A stretch of DNA of 64,000 nt from Tepidanaerobacter acetatoxydans_A (GTDB lineage Bacteria > Bacillota > Thermosediminibacteria > Thermosediminibacterales > Tepidanaerobacteraceae). A program made the position numbers and the translations under genes. Position 1 is the first letter of the stretch, and every line of letters begins with the position of its first letter. The stretch spans positions 112,601 to 176,600 of the forward strand of contig JALHJR010000004.1 of the NCBI GenBank assembly GCA_022840405.1, in the 5' to 3' direction. The notes beneath the pieces were generated by a model, which saw only the letters and a program-made list of their open reading frames with translations, was not told the origin of the DNA and searched no databases. This document shows, one piece after another, positions 24,561 through 32,995 of this stretch.

Positions 24561-25763
24561 TCAAGCAGTTTTAACAAGAGACATCGTATCTAAGGCTATC
24601 ATAAGTTCTTCATTTGTTGGAATAACAAGGGTTTTTGCTTTAGCCTCTTTAAAAGAAATATCTGCCTGCCTTCCTCTGACTTGGTTTTTAGCTTCATCAA
24701 TCTTTATTCCTAAATATTCCATATCCTTACAAATCATCTGCCTCATTGTAGCAGAATTTTCTCCAATACCACCTGTGAACACAATAGCATCAAGCCCATT
24801 CATGATCGCAGCATAGGAACCGATGAATTTTTTAGCTTGATAAGAAAACATCTTTAAGGCTAAGTCGGCACGTTTATTACCGTTTTTTGCCGCTTCTTCT
24901 AAATCTCTGAAATCACTGCTAACTCCGGAAATTCCATAGACTCCGCATTTTTTATTCAAATACTCGTTCATTTTATCCGGCGATATTCCTTCTTTTTCCA
25001 TTATAAATGGCACTATTGCCGGATCTATATTGCCACAGCGTGTTCCCATTATAATACCTTCCAACGGCGTAAATCCCATGCTGTTTTCAATAGATTTACC
25101 GTTTTTAATCGCTGTTATGCTTGAACCATTGCCCAAGTGCAATGTAATCATTTTTAATTCTTCAATAGGCCTGTTTAACATTTTTGCAGCCTCAGCTGAT
25201 ACAAAGCAATGAGAAGTACCATGAAAGCCGTATCTTCTTACGGCATATTTTTCATATAATTCATAAGGTAACCCATACATATAAGCATATTGAGGCATAG
25301 TTTGATGAAATGCCGTATCGAACACTCCAACCATCGGAACGTCCGGTAACATCTCTCGAGCTGCTTCAATACCTACAATATTAGGCGGATTATGTAATGG
25401 AGCAATGGCTACACATTCTTTTAGTACATCCATAACTTCATCCGTTATTTTTACAGAGCCGGAAAATTTTTCCGCACCATGTACTACGCGATGACCTACT
25501 GCTGATATTTCCGAAATATCTTTTAGAACACCGTGATTTTTATCTAAGAGAGCATCAAGCATCATTTTTACGGCTACCTTATGGTTTGGAATATTGTCCG
25601 ATACTTCTATCTTATCTTTACCGTAAGGCATATGCTTGAGCATTCCAACTTCAAGACCTATTCTTTCCACTAAACCCTTAGCCAGTACTGATTGATCTTT
25701 CATATTGAAGAGCTGATATTTCAAAGATGAACTGCCACAATTGATAACAAGAATCTTCAACAA
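24561..25763 (-). CDS. ackA: Acetate kinase
   Basis: Interconverts acetyl phosphate + ADP and acetate + ATP, giving ATP by substrate-level phosphorylation in fermentation or acetogenesis. It has 400 residues, the standard length. Signatures are NCGSSSLKYQ at the N-terminus, FHGTSHCFV, the phosphate motif HLGNGSSI and GGIGEN near the end. The start is one of two adjacent TTG codons (25763 or 25760) after AGGAGG. It follows pta by 20 bp, so the two steps acetyl-CoA to acetate are co-expressed. Confidence 0.97.
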   Translation of the reverse strand: MLKILVINCGSSSLKYQLFNMKDQSVLAKGLVERIGLEVGMLKHMPYGKDKIEVSDNIPNHKVAVKMMLDALLDKNHGVLKDISEISAVGHRVVHGAEKFSGSVKITDEVMDVLKECVAIAPLHNPPNIVGIEAAREMLPDVPMVGVFDTAFHQTMPQYAYMYGLPYELYEKYAVRRYGFHGTSHCFVSAEAAKMLNRPIEELKMITLHLGNGSSITAIKNGKSIENSMGFTPLEGIIMGTRCGNIDPAIVPFIMEKEGISPDKMNEYLNKKCGVYGISGVSSDFRDLEEAAKNGNKRADLALKMFSYQAKKFIGSYAAIMNGLDAIVFTGGIGENSATMRQMICKDMEYLGIKIDEAKNQVRGRQADISFKEAKAKTLVIPTNEELMIALDTMSLVKTA

Positions 25764-25783
25764 AATAACCTCCTAAAATTTTA

Positions 25784-26770
25784 TTAATTTGCTTGCAGAG
25801 ATGTAATTGCAACCACATTTACGATGTCTTCTACGCTACATCCTCTTGAAAGATCATTTATAGGTGCAGCCAAGCCTTGACTTATGGGACCAACTGCCTC
25901 TGCCTTTGCAAGCCTTTGCACTAGTTTATAACCAATATTGCCTGCATTAAGATCTGGAAATACCAGTATATTGGCTTGTCCCGCAACTGGGCTGCCTGGT
26001 GCCTTAGAACTAGCCACCTTAGGAACCAAAGCGGCATCAGCCTGCAATTCACCATCCGACAAGAGATTGGGTGCCTGCTGCTTAAGTATTTTAGTGGCTT
26101 CAACCACTTTATCTACCATTTCATTTTGAGCACTGCCCTTGGTGGAAAAGGATAGCATTGCCACCCTCGGCTCATCGTCCATTAAAGACTCCCATGTTTT
26201 TGCAGTAGAAACTGCAATCTCAGCAAGCTGCTTGGCATCCGGATTCGGATTTATGGCGCAATCTGCAAAGAGTATATGCCCATTAGACCCAAATTCACAA
26301 TTAGGTACAATCATCATAAAAGCACTGGATACAACGCCTATACCCGGTGCCGTTTTAACTATTTGGAACGCTGGTCGGAATACATCTCCGGTCGCTGTAA
26401 CTGCACCAGCCACCATTCCATCGACATCGTTATTTTTTACCATCAAAGTACCATACCATATTGGATTTTTTACCAATTCTCTGGCTTTCTCCATAGTCAT
26501 ACCCTTGTTTTTACGAACTTCGTATAACAAAGTTGCATACTCTTCAGCTTTTGGTGATAACTCCGGATCGATAATTTCCACACCTGAAAGTTCAAATTCT
26601 TTCGATGCGTTTTTAAGGTTATCTACATTTCCCAATAACACTACTCTTGCAATTTTTTCCTTTGTAATGATTTCTGCGGCTTTAACGACTCTTTCATCAC
26701 TTCCCTCTGGCAGAACTATCGTTTTGGGCGATGTCGTTGCACGCTCTCTTATTTTTTTGATAAAATCCAT
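25784..26770 (-). CDS. pta: Phosphate acetyltransferase
   Basis: Converts acetyl-CoA and phosphate to acetyl phosphate; the short, 328-residue Pta found in Firmicutes. Recognisable parts are the N-terminal VLPEGSDERVVKAAEII and the C-terminal segment around NILVFPDLNAGNIGYKLVQR with GPISQGLAAPINDLSRG, which shape the CoA and phosphate site. It is the first gene of pta-ackA-yceD-rpmF, with a promoter at 26862-26891. It has no N-terminal DRTGG domain. Confidence 0.97.
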   Translation of the reverse strand: MDFIKKIRERATTSPKTIVLPEGSDERVVKAAEIITKEKIARVVLLGNVDNLKNASKEFELSGVEIIDPELSPKAEEYATLLYEVRKNKGMTMEKARELVKNPIWYGTLMVKNNDVDGMVAGAVTATGDVFRPAFQIVKTAPGIGVVSSAFMMIVPNCEFGSNGHILFADCAINPNPDAKQLAEIAVSTAKTWESLMDDEPRVAMLSFSTKGSAQNEMVDKVVEATKILKQQAPNLLSDGELQADAALVPKVASSKAPGSPVAGQANILVFPDLNAGNIGYKLVQRLAKAEAVGPISQGLAAPINDLSRGCSVEDIVNVVAITSLQAN

Positions 26771-26861
26771 TTTTATTACTCCTTCCTTTATGCTACATAA
26801 AATATTTTAATTTTATTTTTCATTAATACACACTAATTATTTTGCATACAAGACATTGTTA

Positions 26862-26891
26862 ATTATACCACAATATTTATAAAAAGTTTAA
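26862..26891 (-). promoter_or_regulatory. Promoter of pta-ackA
   Basis: Minus-strand extended -10, TGGTATAAT (TATAAT at 26862-26867), with TTAAAC (26886-26891) at 18 nt. The extended -10 can offset the weak -35. Confidence 0.65.
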
Positions 26892-27051
26892 TAAACTATA
26901 ATTATATGACTGTAGTCAGCAAATTAAAGCTAATTATGTCGTTTATTGTTATATAATCGTAATAGATGTTCTATGCTAAATTAAAAAAATCCTTCTTAAT
27001 ATTTTTTTATTTTTGTTATATAATAGTCAAAAGCCTTTAGGTGGTGGTGTT

Positions 27052-28311
27052 TTGAATATCGTTGGCATTATTGCTGAATATAATCCTTTTCACAATGGCC
27101 ATCTGTATCAATTATGCACTGTTAGAAAAAATTTAAAGCCTGACGGAATAATAGTCATTATGAGCGGAAACTTTGTTCAGCGCGGTGAACCGGCAGTTTT
27201 TAGCAAGTGGGCTAGAGCTGAAATGGCACTTTGTGAAGGGGCTGATTTAGTTATAGAACTGCCTGTTTGTTTTTCTACGGCTACAGCTGAAATATTTGCA
27301 GAAAGTGCCGTAAAATTGCTATTACAATCTCAGGTTGTCAATACTATAAGTTTTGGCATAGAAAGATATTGCGAAAAAGAATTATTTTATTTAGGCAAAC
27401 TATTATCCGAAGAACCAGATTTATTTAAACATTTCATGAATAGCTATCTGAAAAAAGGATTATCATTTCCCGCTGCCAGGGAAAAAGCTGTGATTAAATA
27501 TATGATGGTAAAAAACATTAATTTAGACAGACAATTGATATCTGATTTGCTAAAAAAACCAAATTATATTTTAGCTGTTGAATATATAAAAGCTATCAAT
27601 AAACTGGAAGCAGGTTTTTCGATTTTTCCCGTTCTCAGGCAAGGTCATGGTTATCATGATAAAGAACTTACGCAGCAATATGCAAGTGCATCTGCTATAA
27701 GACAAGAATTATTTTATCACCGACAAGATTTTAGCAATGATTTAGTTAATAATCTACCTGATTCAACTCTTCGAATTATTAAAAAAGAGATAGAAGATGG
27801 CCATACTCCCATTTTTTTACAAGATTTTGAAACTATCCTTTTATATGCTTTGCGTCGTATGTCGGTATATGAACTTAAAACTTACTTTGATGTGGCAGAA
27901 GGACTTGAAAATCGAATTAAAAAAGCTGCACAAGCTTCTGGAACTCTTGAGCAGCTCATTTCACAAATAAAATCAAAAAGATATCCGGTAACCAGAATTC
28001 AGAGGATATTAATGCATATATTGCTCAATGTACCTAAGGAGATAGTTGAAATAAGGTCACCACAGTATTTGAGAGTTTTGGGATTTACACAAAAAGGTGC
28101 TCTTATTCTAAAAAAAATGAATAGTAAAGCCACTGTTCCTGTAATAACCCGAGCTTCGGAATACAAAAACCTAAATCAAAGTGCAAAAATAATGTTCGAA
28201 AAGGATTTACTTGCATCGGATGTTTACTCGCTTGTATATAAAAATACAGCACTTAGAAATGGCGGATCAGATTTTAGAAGAAGTGTTATCTACTTTAATT
28301 CTTCTAAGTAA
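27052..28311 (+). CDS. tmcAL: tRNA(Met) cytidine acetate ligase
   Basis: A 419-residue enzyme of the YlbM/TmcAL family that uses acetate and ATP to make N4-acetylcytidine at the wobble position of elongator tRNA-Met. The nucleotidyltransferase HxGH motif is near the N-terminus: AEYNPFHNGHLYQL. IVIMSGNFVQRGEPA follows. An upstream TTG (27013) is in frame but lies in the -10 region (TATAAT 27019-27024). TTG at 27052, 7 nt after AGGTGG, is the real start. The use of acetate fits its position next to pta-ackA, though that may be chance. It overlaps the convergent ylbL-like gene by 22 bp. Confidence 0.94.
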   Translation: MNIVGIIAEYNPFHNGHLYQLCTVRKNLKPDGIIVIMSGNFVQRGEPAVFSKWARAEMALCEGADLVIELPVCFSTATAEIFAESAVKLLLQSQVVNTISFGIERYCEKELFYLGKLLSEEPDLFKHFMNSYLKKGLSFPAAREKAVIKYMMVKNINLDRQLISDLLKKPNYILAVEYIKAINKLEAGFSIFPVLRQGHGYHDKELTQQYASASAIRQELFYHRQDFSNDLVNNLPDSTLRIIKKEIEDGHTPIFLQDFETILLYALRRMSVYELKTYFDVAEGLENRIKKAAQASGTLEQLISQIKSKRYPVTRIQRILMHILLNVPKEIVEIRSPQYLRVLGFTQKGALILKKMNSKATVPVITRASEYKNLNQSAKIMFEKDLLASDVYSLVYKNTALRNGGSDFRRSVIYFNSSK

Positions 28312-29294
28312 TCTAATATATCATCAAGTTTAGTTACTGAAATTATTTCTATATTTAAACCTTCTGCAGCTTTTACTGCATCATTTGCATTTCTCTCAGG
28401 AACAAAAAATATTTCAGCTCCATCTCTATAAGCAGCTTTAACTTTTTGTTGGACGCCACCGATTTCACCTATCTGCTCATCTAGGCTTATAGTCCCAGTT
28501 CCTGCAATCTTATGCCCTTTGGTTAAATTTTCAGAAGAAAGTTGATTTAAAATTTCCATAGTTAACATGCTCCCAGCTGAAGGGCCGCCAATATCTCCTG
28601 TGTCAATATCTATCTTCAGAGGCAGGATAGGTTTCCAATTTAATGTGGTTATATAGATACCTATTACAGACTTTCCCTTTTCAGTCTTGCTTTCCATAGT
28701 AGGTATCAAAACTGTTATATTTTTATTTTGCCTTTCTACTTCTAGTTCTACCATCTCACCTATATTGTGATTTGAAACCTTTTTTACTACTTCTTCTGCA
28801 AGATTTACTTTTTCCTTATCAACCTTTTTTATTATGTCACCAGGGAGGAGCTTTCCTTTTGCAGTACTTTCCGGCATAATCTCTATCACTTGTGCACCAT
28901 CACCTAAAATCTGGGTGTTATATCCTGCTTTTCTCAATGCTACTACCTCTGCTATTTTCTGACTCTCCTCCATCCATCTTCTCATGTAATCCATATACTG
29001 CTGCATATCCCAGCCGGCAGGTATCATTTGCTCTTTTCTCTCAATATTTACATAAGGGTCTACAGCAGCATAAAACAGTAAGGGGATATTAAGTGTTCGG
29101 CTTGATACTGTCGTTAAAAAAAAAGAGCCTTCTTTATGCTTAGACCCGTTTTCAACTGTTACAATTTCCTTAAGATCAACAGTTATGCCCGGAGCTACTA
29201 TAGTATACGTTTGACCCAAATAGTAATTTAAACCTAATAATAGTATTATTATTGTTATAACTTGTAAAGACCTTTTTCTTTGCTTGCTTACCAT
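28290..29294 (-). CDS. ylbL: PDZ/Lon-like membrane serine protease (SepM/YlbL)
   Basis: A 334-residue membrane-anchored protease. It has an N-terminal transmembrane segment (about 10-28), then an extracytoplasmic PDZ domain (about 130-215). A Lon-type catalytic domain follows, with the nucleophile in GGPSAGS and the Lys of GGVQQKV, the Ser-Lys dyad. ATG at 29294 follows AGAGG, whereas the longer frame to 29360 lacks a site. YlbL-type genes lie next to ylbJ, ylbM (tmcAL) and coaD in Bacillus, as here. Substrates are unknown; the streptococcal SepM matures a peptide pheromone. Confidence 0.92.
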   Translation of the reverse strand: MVSKQRKRSLQVITIIILLLGLNYYLGQTYTIVAPGITVDLKEIVTVENGSKHKEGSFFLTTVSSRTLNIPLLFYAAVDPYVNIERKEQMIPAGWDMQQYMDYMRRWMEESQKIAEVVALRKAGYNTQILGDGAQVIEIMPESTAKGKLLPGDIIKKVDKEKVNLAEEVVKKVSNHNIGEMVELEVERQNKNITVLIPTMESKTEKGKSVIGIYITTLNWKPILPLKIDIDTGDIGGPSAGSMLTMEILNQLSSENLTKGHKIAGTGTISLDEQIGEIGGVQQKVKAAYRDGAEIFFVPERNANDAVKAAEGLNIEIISVTKLDDILDYLEELK

Positions 29295-29506
29295 TATTAT
29301 CCTCTTTTCTATACTTTTTTCGGGAAAAATCATTTGCCTGCCATTTTTGATAATGTGCATAAAATAGCCCTTATTTTTGAAACATTTATATAGAAGTTAT
29401 TCTCAATAACAACTATATATTCCAACAACCTATCTAAGCATATTAAACCTGCCCAAGAAATATATATATATTAAAATGAACGAAACTACGCTTGGGAGGC
29501 TCGAAA

Positions 29507-30769
29507 ATGAAAAATAAAAAATTACATTCTTATATATTCAAAGCTTATCAGCTATTTTTACCTATATTAGCAGTAATTATTACCATATCTATTATTTGTT
29601 TCCCTGATGAGGCATTCAATGCAGCTTTAGAAGGACTTAATACATGGTTTGCAATAGTTCTGCCGGCACTGCTTCCCTTTTTTATAGGTTCACAACTTCT
29701 AATGGGGTTAGGAGTCGTTCACTTTATGGGCGTATTATTGGAACCTTTTATGCGTCCTTTATTTAATGTACCCGGTGCAGGATCTTTTGTCATGGCAATG
29801 GGTCTTGCCAGTGGATATCCTGTTGGTTCTATGCTTACAGGTAAATTGGTCAAAAATGAATTATGCAATACCTGGGAAGCAGAACGGCTCATGTCTTTTA
29901 CAAATACAGCTGATCCCTTATTTATGATTGGAGCTGTTGCAGTAGGAATGTTCAAAGATGCAAGATTGGGCATAATAATTGCTCTGTCACACTACATATC
30001 AGCAATTATTTTGGGACTTATTATGCGTTTTTATGCCAAAAATAAAGAAATTACGCCATTAGCATCAACTTTTAAAAAACAAGGTGGTGTTTTTTTAAGG
30101 GCTACGCATGAACTTTTAAGAGCTCGTAAAGAAGATGGAAGGCCATTTGGTCAGTTATTGGGAGATTGCATAAAAGACTCTGTAAACTCATTGCTTATGG
30201 TACTTGGATTTATCGTACTATTTTCAGTCATAATCAGGACCATAACAGTCGCCGGTTTTATAGGTATTCTGATTCCGGTAATAGAAACGATTTTGAAAGC
30301 ATTTGGCTTTGATAGTAGTTTGGCTCCAGCTATTTTAAGCGGATTTTTTGAAATAACTCTGGGAACACAATTAGCAAGTGCTGCTAGTGCTCCTTTAATG
30401 CAGCGAGTAATTATTGTAAGCAGTATAATCGCATGGAGTGGTCTTTCTGTACATTTTCAAGTTATTAGCATGGTAAGTGATACAAAAATAAAGATTACCC
30501 CTTACATTTTTGCAAGACTATTGCATGCTTTTTTTGCAGGATTTGTAGCATATGTATTAATGATAACACCTATCTATAGTTTTGAATCACTGGTAATACC
30601 CACATTTGCCATGTCACCACAAACCACATCCGAAAGTTGGTTCAACATATTTAAAACTTCTACGGAGGTTTTTGTATTATTATTTATTTTAATACTCCTT
30701 ACATCAATTATTACTCACTTGATGAAAAATTTAAACATTATCGGTTTTAAGGTTGTGAAGAAAAAATAA
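29507..30769 (+). CDS. ylbJ: Sporulation integral membrane protein YlbJ
   Basis: A 420-residue polytopic membrane protein with about nine hydrophobic segments and paired GATE-like (nucleoside-recognition) motifs, such as MAMGLASGYPVGSMLTGKL. In Bacillus subtilis ylbJ is sigma-E controlled and needed for spore cortex formation. ATG at 29507 is 7-8 nt after GGGAGG; the frame from 29492 reads through that site. It stands alone on the plus strand and its stop codon is 1 bp from the end of the convergent coiled-coil gene. Confidence 0.93.
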   Translation: MKNKKLHSYIFKAYQLFLPILAVIITISIICFPDEAFNAALEGLNTWFAIVLPALLPFFIGSQLLMGLGVVHFMGVLLEPFMRPLFNVPGAGSFVMAMGLASGYPVGSMLTGKLVKNELCNTWEAERLMSFTNTADPLFMIGAVAVGMFKDARLGIIIALSHYISAIILGLIMRFYAKNKEITPLASTFKKQGGVFLRATHELLRARKEDGRPFGQLLGDCIKDSVNSLLMVLGFIVLFSVIIRTITVAGFIGILIPVIETILKAFGFDSSLAPAILSGFFEITLGTQLASAASAPLMQRVIIVSSIIAWSGLSVHFQVISMVSDTKIKITPYIFARLLHAFFAGFVAYVLMITPIYSFESLVIPTFAMSPQTTSESWFNIFKTSTEVFVLLFILILLTSIITHLMKNLNIIGFKVVKKK

Positions 30770-30770
30770 A

Positions 30771-31217
30771 TCACCTTGTTTTATTGAGCTCTTCTCTGCT
30801 CTTTTTTAAGGTTTCCAGCAACCTTTCAAGATGATTTTGTGCATCTTCTAAGACCTCATCGGCATAGGCATTTGCTCCCGTACGTAAATCGCGGGCTGTT
30901 TGCTTAGCAAAAGTCAATATTTGATCTGATTTTTCTTTAGCCATTTTAGTAATTTCATCCTGATTTATCATCTTCTCAATTGTATCCTGTGCCTCTTTAA
31001 CTATTAATTCTCCTTGCTGTTGCGCTTCAATTAAAATGCGCTGTCTGTCTTCAATAATCTTTTTAGCATCTTTCATATCTTCAGGAATCTCTCTTAAAAG
31101 TTCATCGATAAGGTTTAAAATTTGGTCTTGATTGATTACCACTTTGTTCGAAAGCGGTATTTTAGGGCTATTGATTATTAATGTTTGAAGTTGTTCTATA
31201 ATTTGAAAACAATTCAT
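30771..31217 (-). CDS. Coiled-coil protein of unknown function
   Basis: A 148-residue, almost wholly helical protein. Residues about 50-148 are heptad-rich with alternating Glu, Lys and Ala (ILIEAQQQGELIVKEA, DEVLEDAQNHLERLL) and resemble the peripheral-stalk E subunit of rotary ATPases and DivIVA-like coils. No Cys or membrane segment. In Clostridia such a gene is commonly found after rsmD-coaD, as here, so it probably belongs to this small operon. I cannot give a function. Confidence 0.83.
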   Translation of the reverse strand: MNCFQIIEQLQTLIINSPKIPLSNKVVINQDQILNLIDELLREIPEDMKDAKKIIEDRQRILIEAQQQGELIVKEAQDTIEKMINQDEITKMAKEKSDQILTFAKQTARDLRTGANAYADEVLEDAQNHLERLLETLKKSREELNKTR

Positions 31218-31245
31218 TCAAAAACCTCCTTCAAGGTTTTTATTT

Positions 31246-31728
31246 TTAATTTATTTTAAATTTCTGTTTTAAGCGTTTTTCCACCAAAGGTGGAACAACA
31301 GTTGCAACACACCCCCCAAGGCTTGATACTTCTTTTACTACGCTGGAACTTAGGTATGAATACTTGCTATTTGTCATTATGAAAATAGTTTCAATACGCT
31401 CATCCAATTTTTTGTTCATAAGAGCCATTTGAAGCTCGTACTCAAAGTCTGATACAGCTCTTAAGCCTTTTACAATAACACGGGCCTTTTTTAATTTGGC
31501 AAAATCCACTAACAAGCCCGAAAAACTATCAATTTCAACGTTTGGAATATCATGTACGGAATCACGTATCATTTCGATTCTTTCTTCCACAGTAAAGAGC
31601 GGTTTTTTTCGAGGATTGGATAAAACGGCTACAATTAACCTGTCGAACAGTTTCGAACTCCTTTGTATAATATCCAGGTGCCCATAAGTAATAGGATCAA
31701 AGCTCCCCGGATATATCCCTATATTCAA
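31246..31728 (-). CDS. coaD: Phosphopantetheine adenylyltransferase
   Basis: Transfers AMP to 4'-phosphopantetheine, the fourth step of CoA synthesis. It has 160 residues, with the N-terminal GSFDPITYGHLD (TxGH nucleotidyl motif) and the C-terminal KYSYLSSSVVKEV. It lies 6 bp after rsmD, a near-universal bacterial pairing. CoaBC, for the two previous steps, is also in this window. Confidence 0.97.
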   Translation of the reverse strand: MNIGIYPGSFDPITYGHLDIIQRSSKLFDRLIVAVLSNPRKKPLFTVEERIEMIRDSVHDIPNVEIDSFSGLLVDFAKLKKARVIVKGLRAVSDFEYELQMALMNKKLDERIETIFIMTNSKYSYLSSSVVKEVSSLGGCVATVVPPLVEKRLKQKFKIN

Positions 31729-31734
31729 AATTGG

Positions 31735-32274
31735 TCACTCCTTTGTTAAAAATGTTAATGCGGTTCTGCCATATTGTTTGTGTTTACAGCATGCAAAACC
31801 ATCAAACTTGAGCAGCTCATCTTTTGGATGTTGAATTATAATAATTGATTCTGTTACATTAAAATCTTTTAAAATATCTAATGTTGCTCCTATATTATTT
31901 TTGAAATAAGGAGGATCCATAAAGATTATATCAAAATTATTGCCCTCTAAAATTAATTTTTTCAAAGCAGATATAACATCACTTTGAATAACTCTTCCTT
32001 TACCGATTAATTTCAAATCTAAAAGATTTTGTTTGATTATTGAACACGCTATTGGATTCTTTTCTATAAAAATAGCATTTTGGGCACCTCTGCTCAGTGC
32101 TTCAATACCTACTGCTCCCGTTCCTGCAAACAAATCCAAAAAACAACTTCCCACAACATCACTGCCAATTATATTAAATAATGCTTCTCTGACAAAATCT
32201 GATGTTGGGCGGGTGTTCATACCGCTTATCGATTTAATTTTTCTACCTCTGTGAAAACCGCCAATAATTCTCAT
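31735..32274 (-). CDS. rsmD: 16S rRNA (guanine966-N2)-methyltransferase
   Basis: A 179-residue Rossmann-fold SAM-dependent methyltransferase acting on G966 of 16S rRNA. The SAM loop DLFAGTGAVGIEALSRGA is at about 47-64, and the N-methyltransferase motif DPPY at about 120-123 (IIFMDPPYFKN). RPTSDFVREALFNI is the conserved N-terminal segment. Confidence 0.96.
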   Translation of the reverse strand: MRIIGGFHRGRKIKSISGMNTRPTSDFVREALFNIIGSDVVGSCFLDLFAGTGAVGIEALSRGAQNAIFIEKNPIACSIIKQNLLDLKLIGKGRVIQSDVISALKKLILEGNNFDIIFMDPPYFKNNIGATLDILKDFNVTESIIIIQHPKDELLKFDGFACCKHKQYGRTALTFLTKE

Positions 32275-32457
32275 AAGCCAAACACATTAAACTCCTTTCA
32301 AGCAATATTCTAACATATTAGCGACAAGTTTAAAACAAATAATTGTATTTTAACGATATTTTATTTAAATGTATTGAATACTTTTCTTTAGGTCGGCTTA
32401 TACTATAACTGTAATAAACTTTCCCCATAAGCTCTTCCTCCGGTTTCTCCTCTCCCA

Positions 32458-32481
32458 ATGCCGGCATTTATGCCGGCATTA
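32458..32481. repeat. GC-rich palindrome, orphan hairpin
   Basis: AATGCCGGCA and TGCCGGCATT flank TTTA. It sits in a 275-bp gap between rsmD and the SASP gene. A plus-strand candidate promoter (TTGAAT near 32374, TATACT near 32400, spacing 19) precedes it, so it may end a short transcript. The T-tract is poor. Confidence 0.6.
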
Positions 32482-32504
32482 CTATTTGTTTAATTTACTT
32501 TGTT

Positions 32505-32543
32505 TAAAAAAAGGCAGGCTCTAAACGAGCCTGCCTTTTTTTG
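32505..32543. terminator. Terminator after the SASP gene
   Basis: GGCAGGCTC (32513-32521) and GAGCCTGCC (32527-32535), flanked by seven A and seven T. It is symmetrical and strong on both strands. Confidence 0.93.
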
Positions 32544-32549
32544 ATTTAT

Positions 32550-32774
32550 TTATTGAGTTGTCGTTCCGCCACTTGCACGTCTTTGATAATCCTCAATCAT
32601 TTTTCTTACCATATGGCCGCCGACAGCACCACAATCTCTCGAAGAATAATTTCCCCAATATCCATCTGCAGGGGCTTGAATTCCAACTTCTTTAGCAATT
32701 TCATTTTTAAACTGTTCCATAGCCTTATACGCTTCAGGAACTACAAGCTTATTTCTTTTTTGTCCCAATGCCAT
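32550..32774 (-). CDS. Alpha/beta-type small acid-soluble spore protein
   Basis: A 74-residue SASP that coats spore DNA and protects it from UV and heat. The GPR protease cleavage region FKNEIAKEVGI is present, as is the DNA-binding second half with GYWGNYSSRDCGAVGGHMVRKMI. A Gln/Thr-rich tail follows. The ribosome binding site AAGGAGGTGA is strong. Expression is expected late, in the forespore under sigma-G; I could not assign a clear sigma-G promoter. It is direct evidence that the organism sporulates or recently did. Confidence 0.95.
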   Translation of the reverse strand: MALGQKRNKLVVPEAYKAMEQFKNEIAKEVGIQAPADGYWGNYSSRDCGAVGGHMVRKMIEDYQRRASGGTTTQ

Positions 32775-32882
32775 AATCTAATTTCACCTCCTTCATCATC
32801 GTACTGTTAATATAACCTAAGAAAAAGTCTATATACTAGAATAATCTGCCTTGAAATCCAATCGATTCATAAAAATTTTTAT

Positions 32883-32940
32883 AAAAAAAATAAACGACTA
32901 CAGCATATTTCAAAACTCAATATACTTAAGTCGTTTATTT
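32883..32940 (-). terminator. Terminator after recG
   Basis: AAATAAACGACT (32888-32899) pairs with AGTCGTTTATTT (32929-32940) across a 29-nt loop, followed on the minus strand by a U-run at 32883-32890. Confidence 0.8.
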
Positions 32941-32995
32941 TATGTAATAAATTATTTTTTACTTCTTAACAATAATTAAGTTTAATAGATGAAAA

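Noticed and set aside
26139..26810. 223-codon plus-strand frame
   Set aside because: It is antisense to pta, a clear enzyme gene, and its composition is that of a shadow frame.
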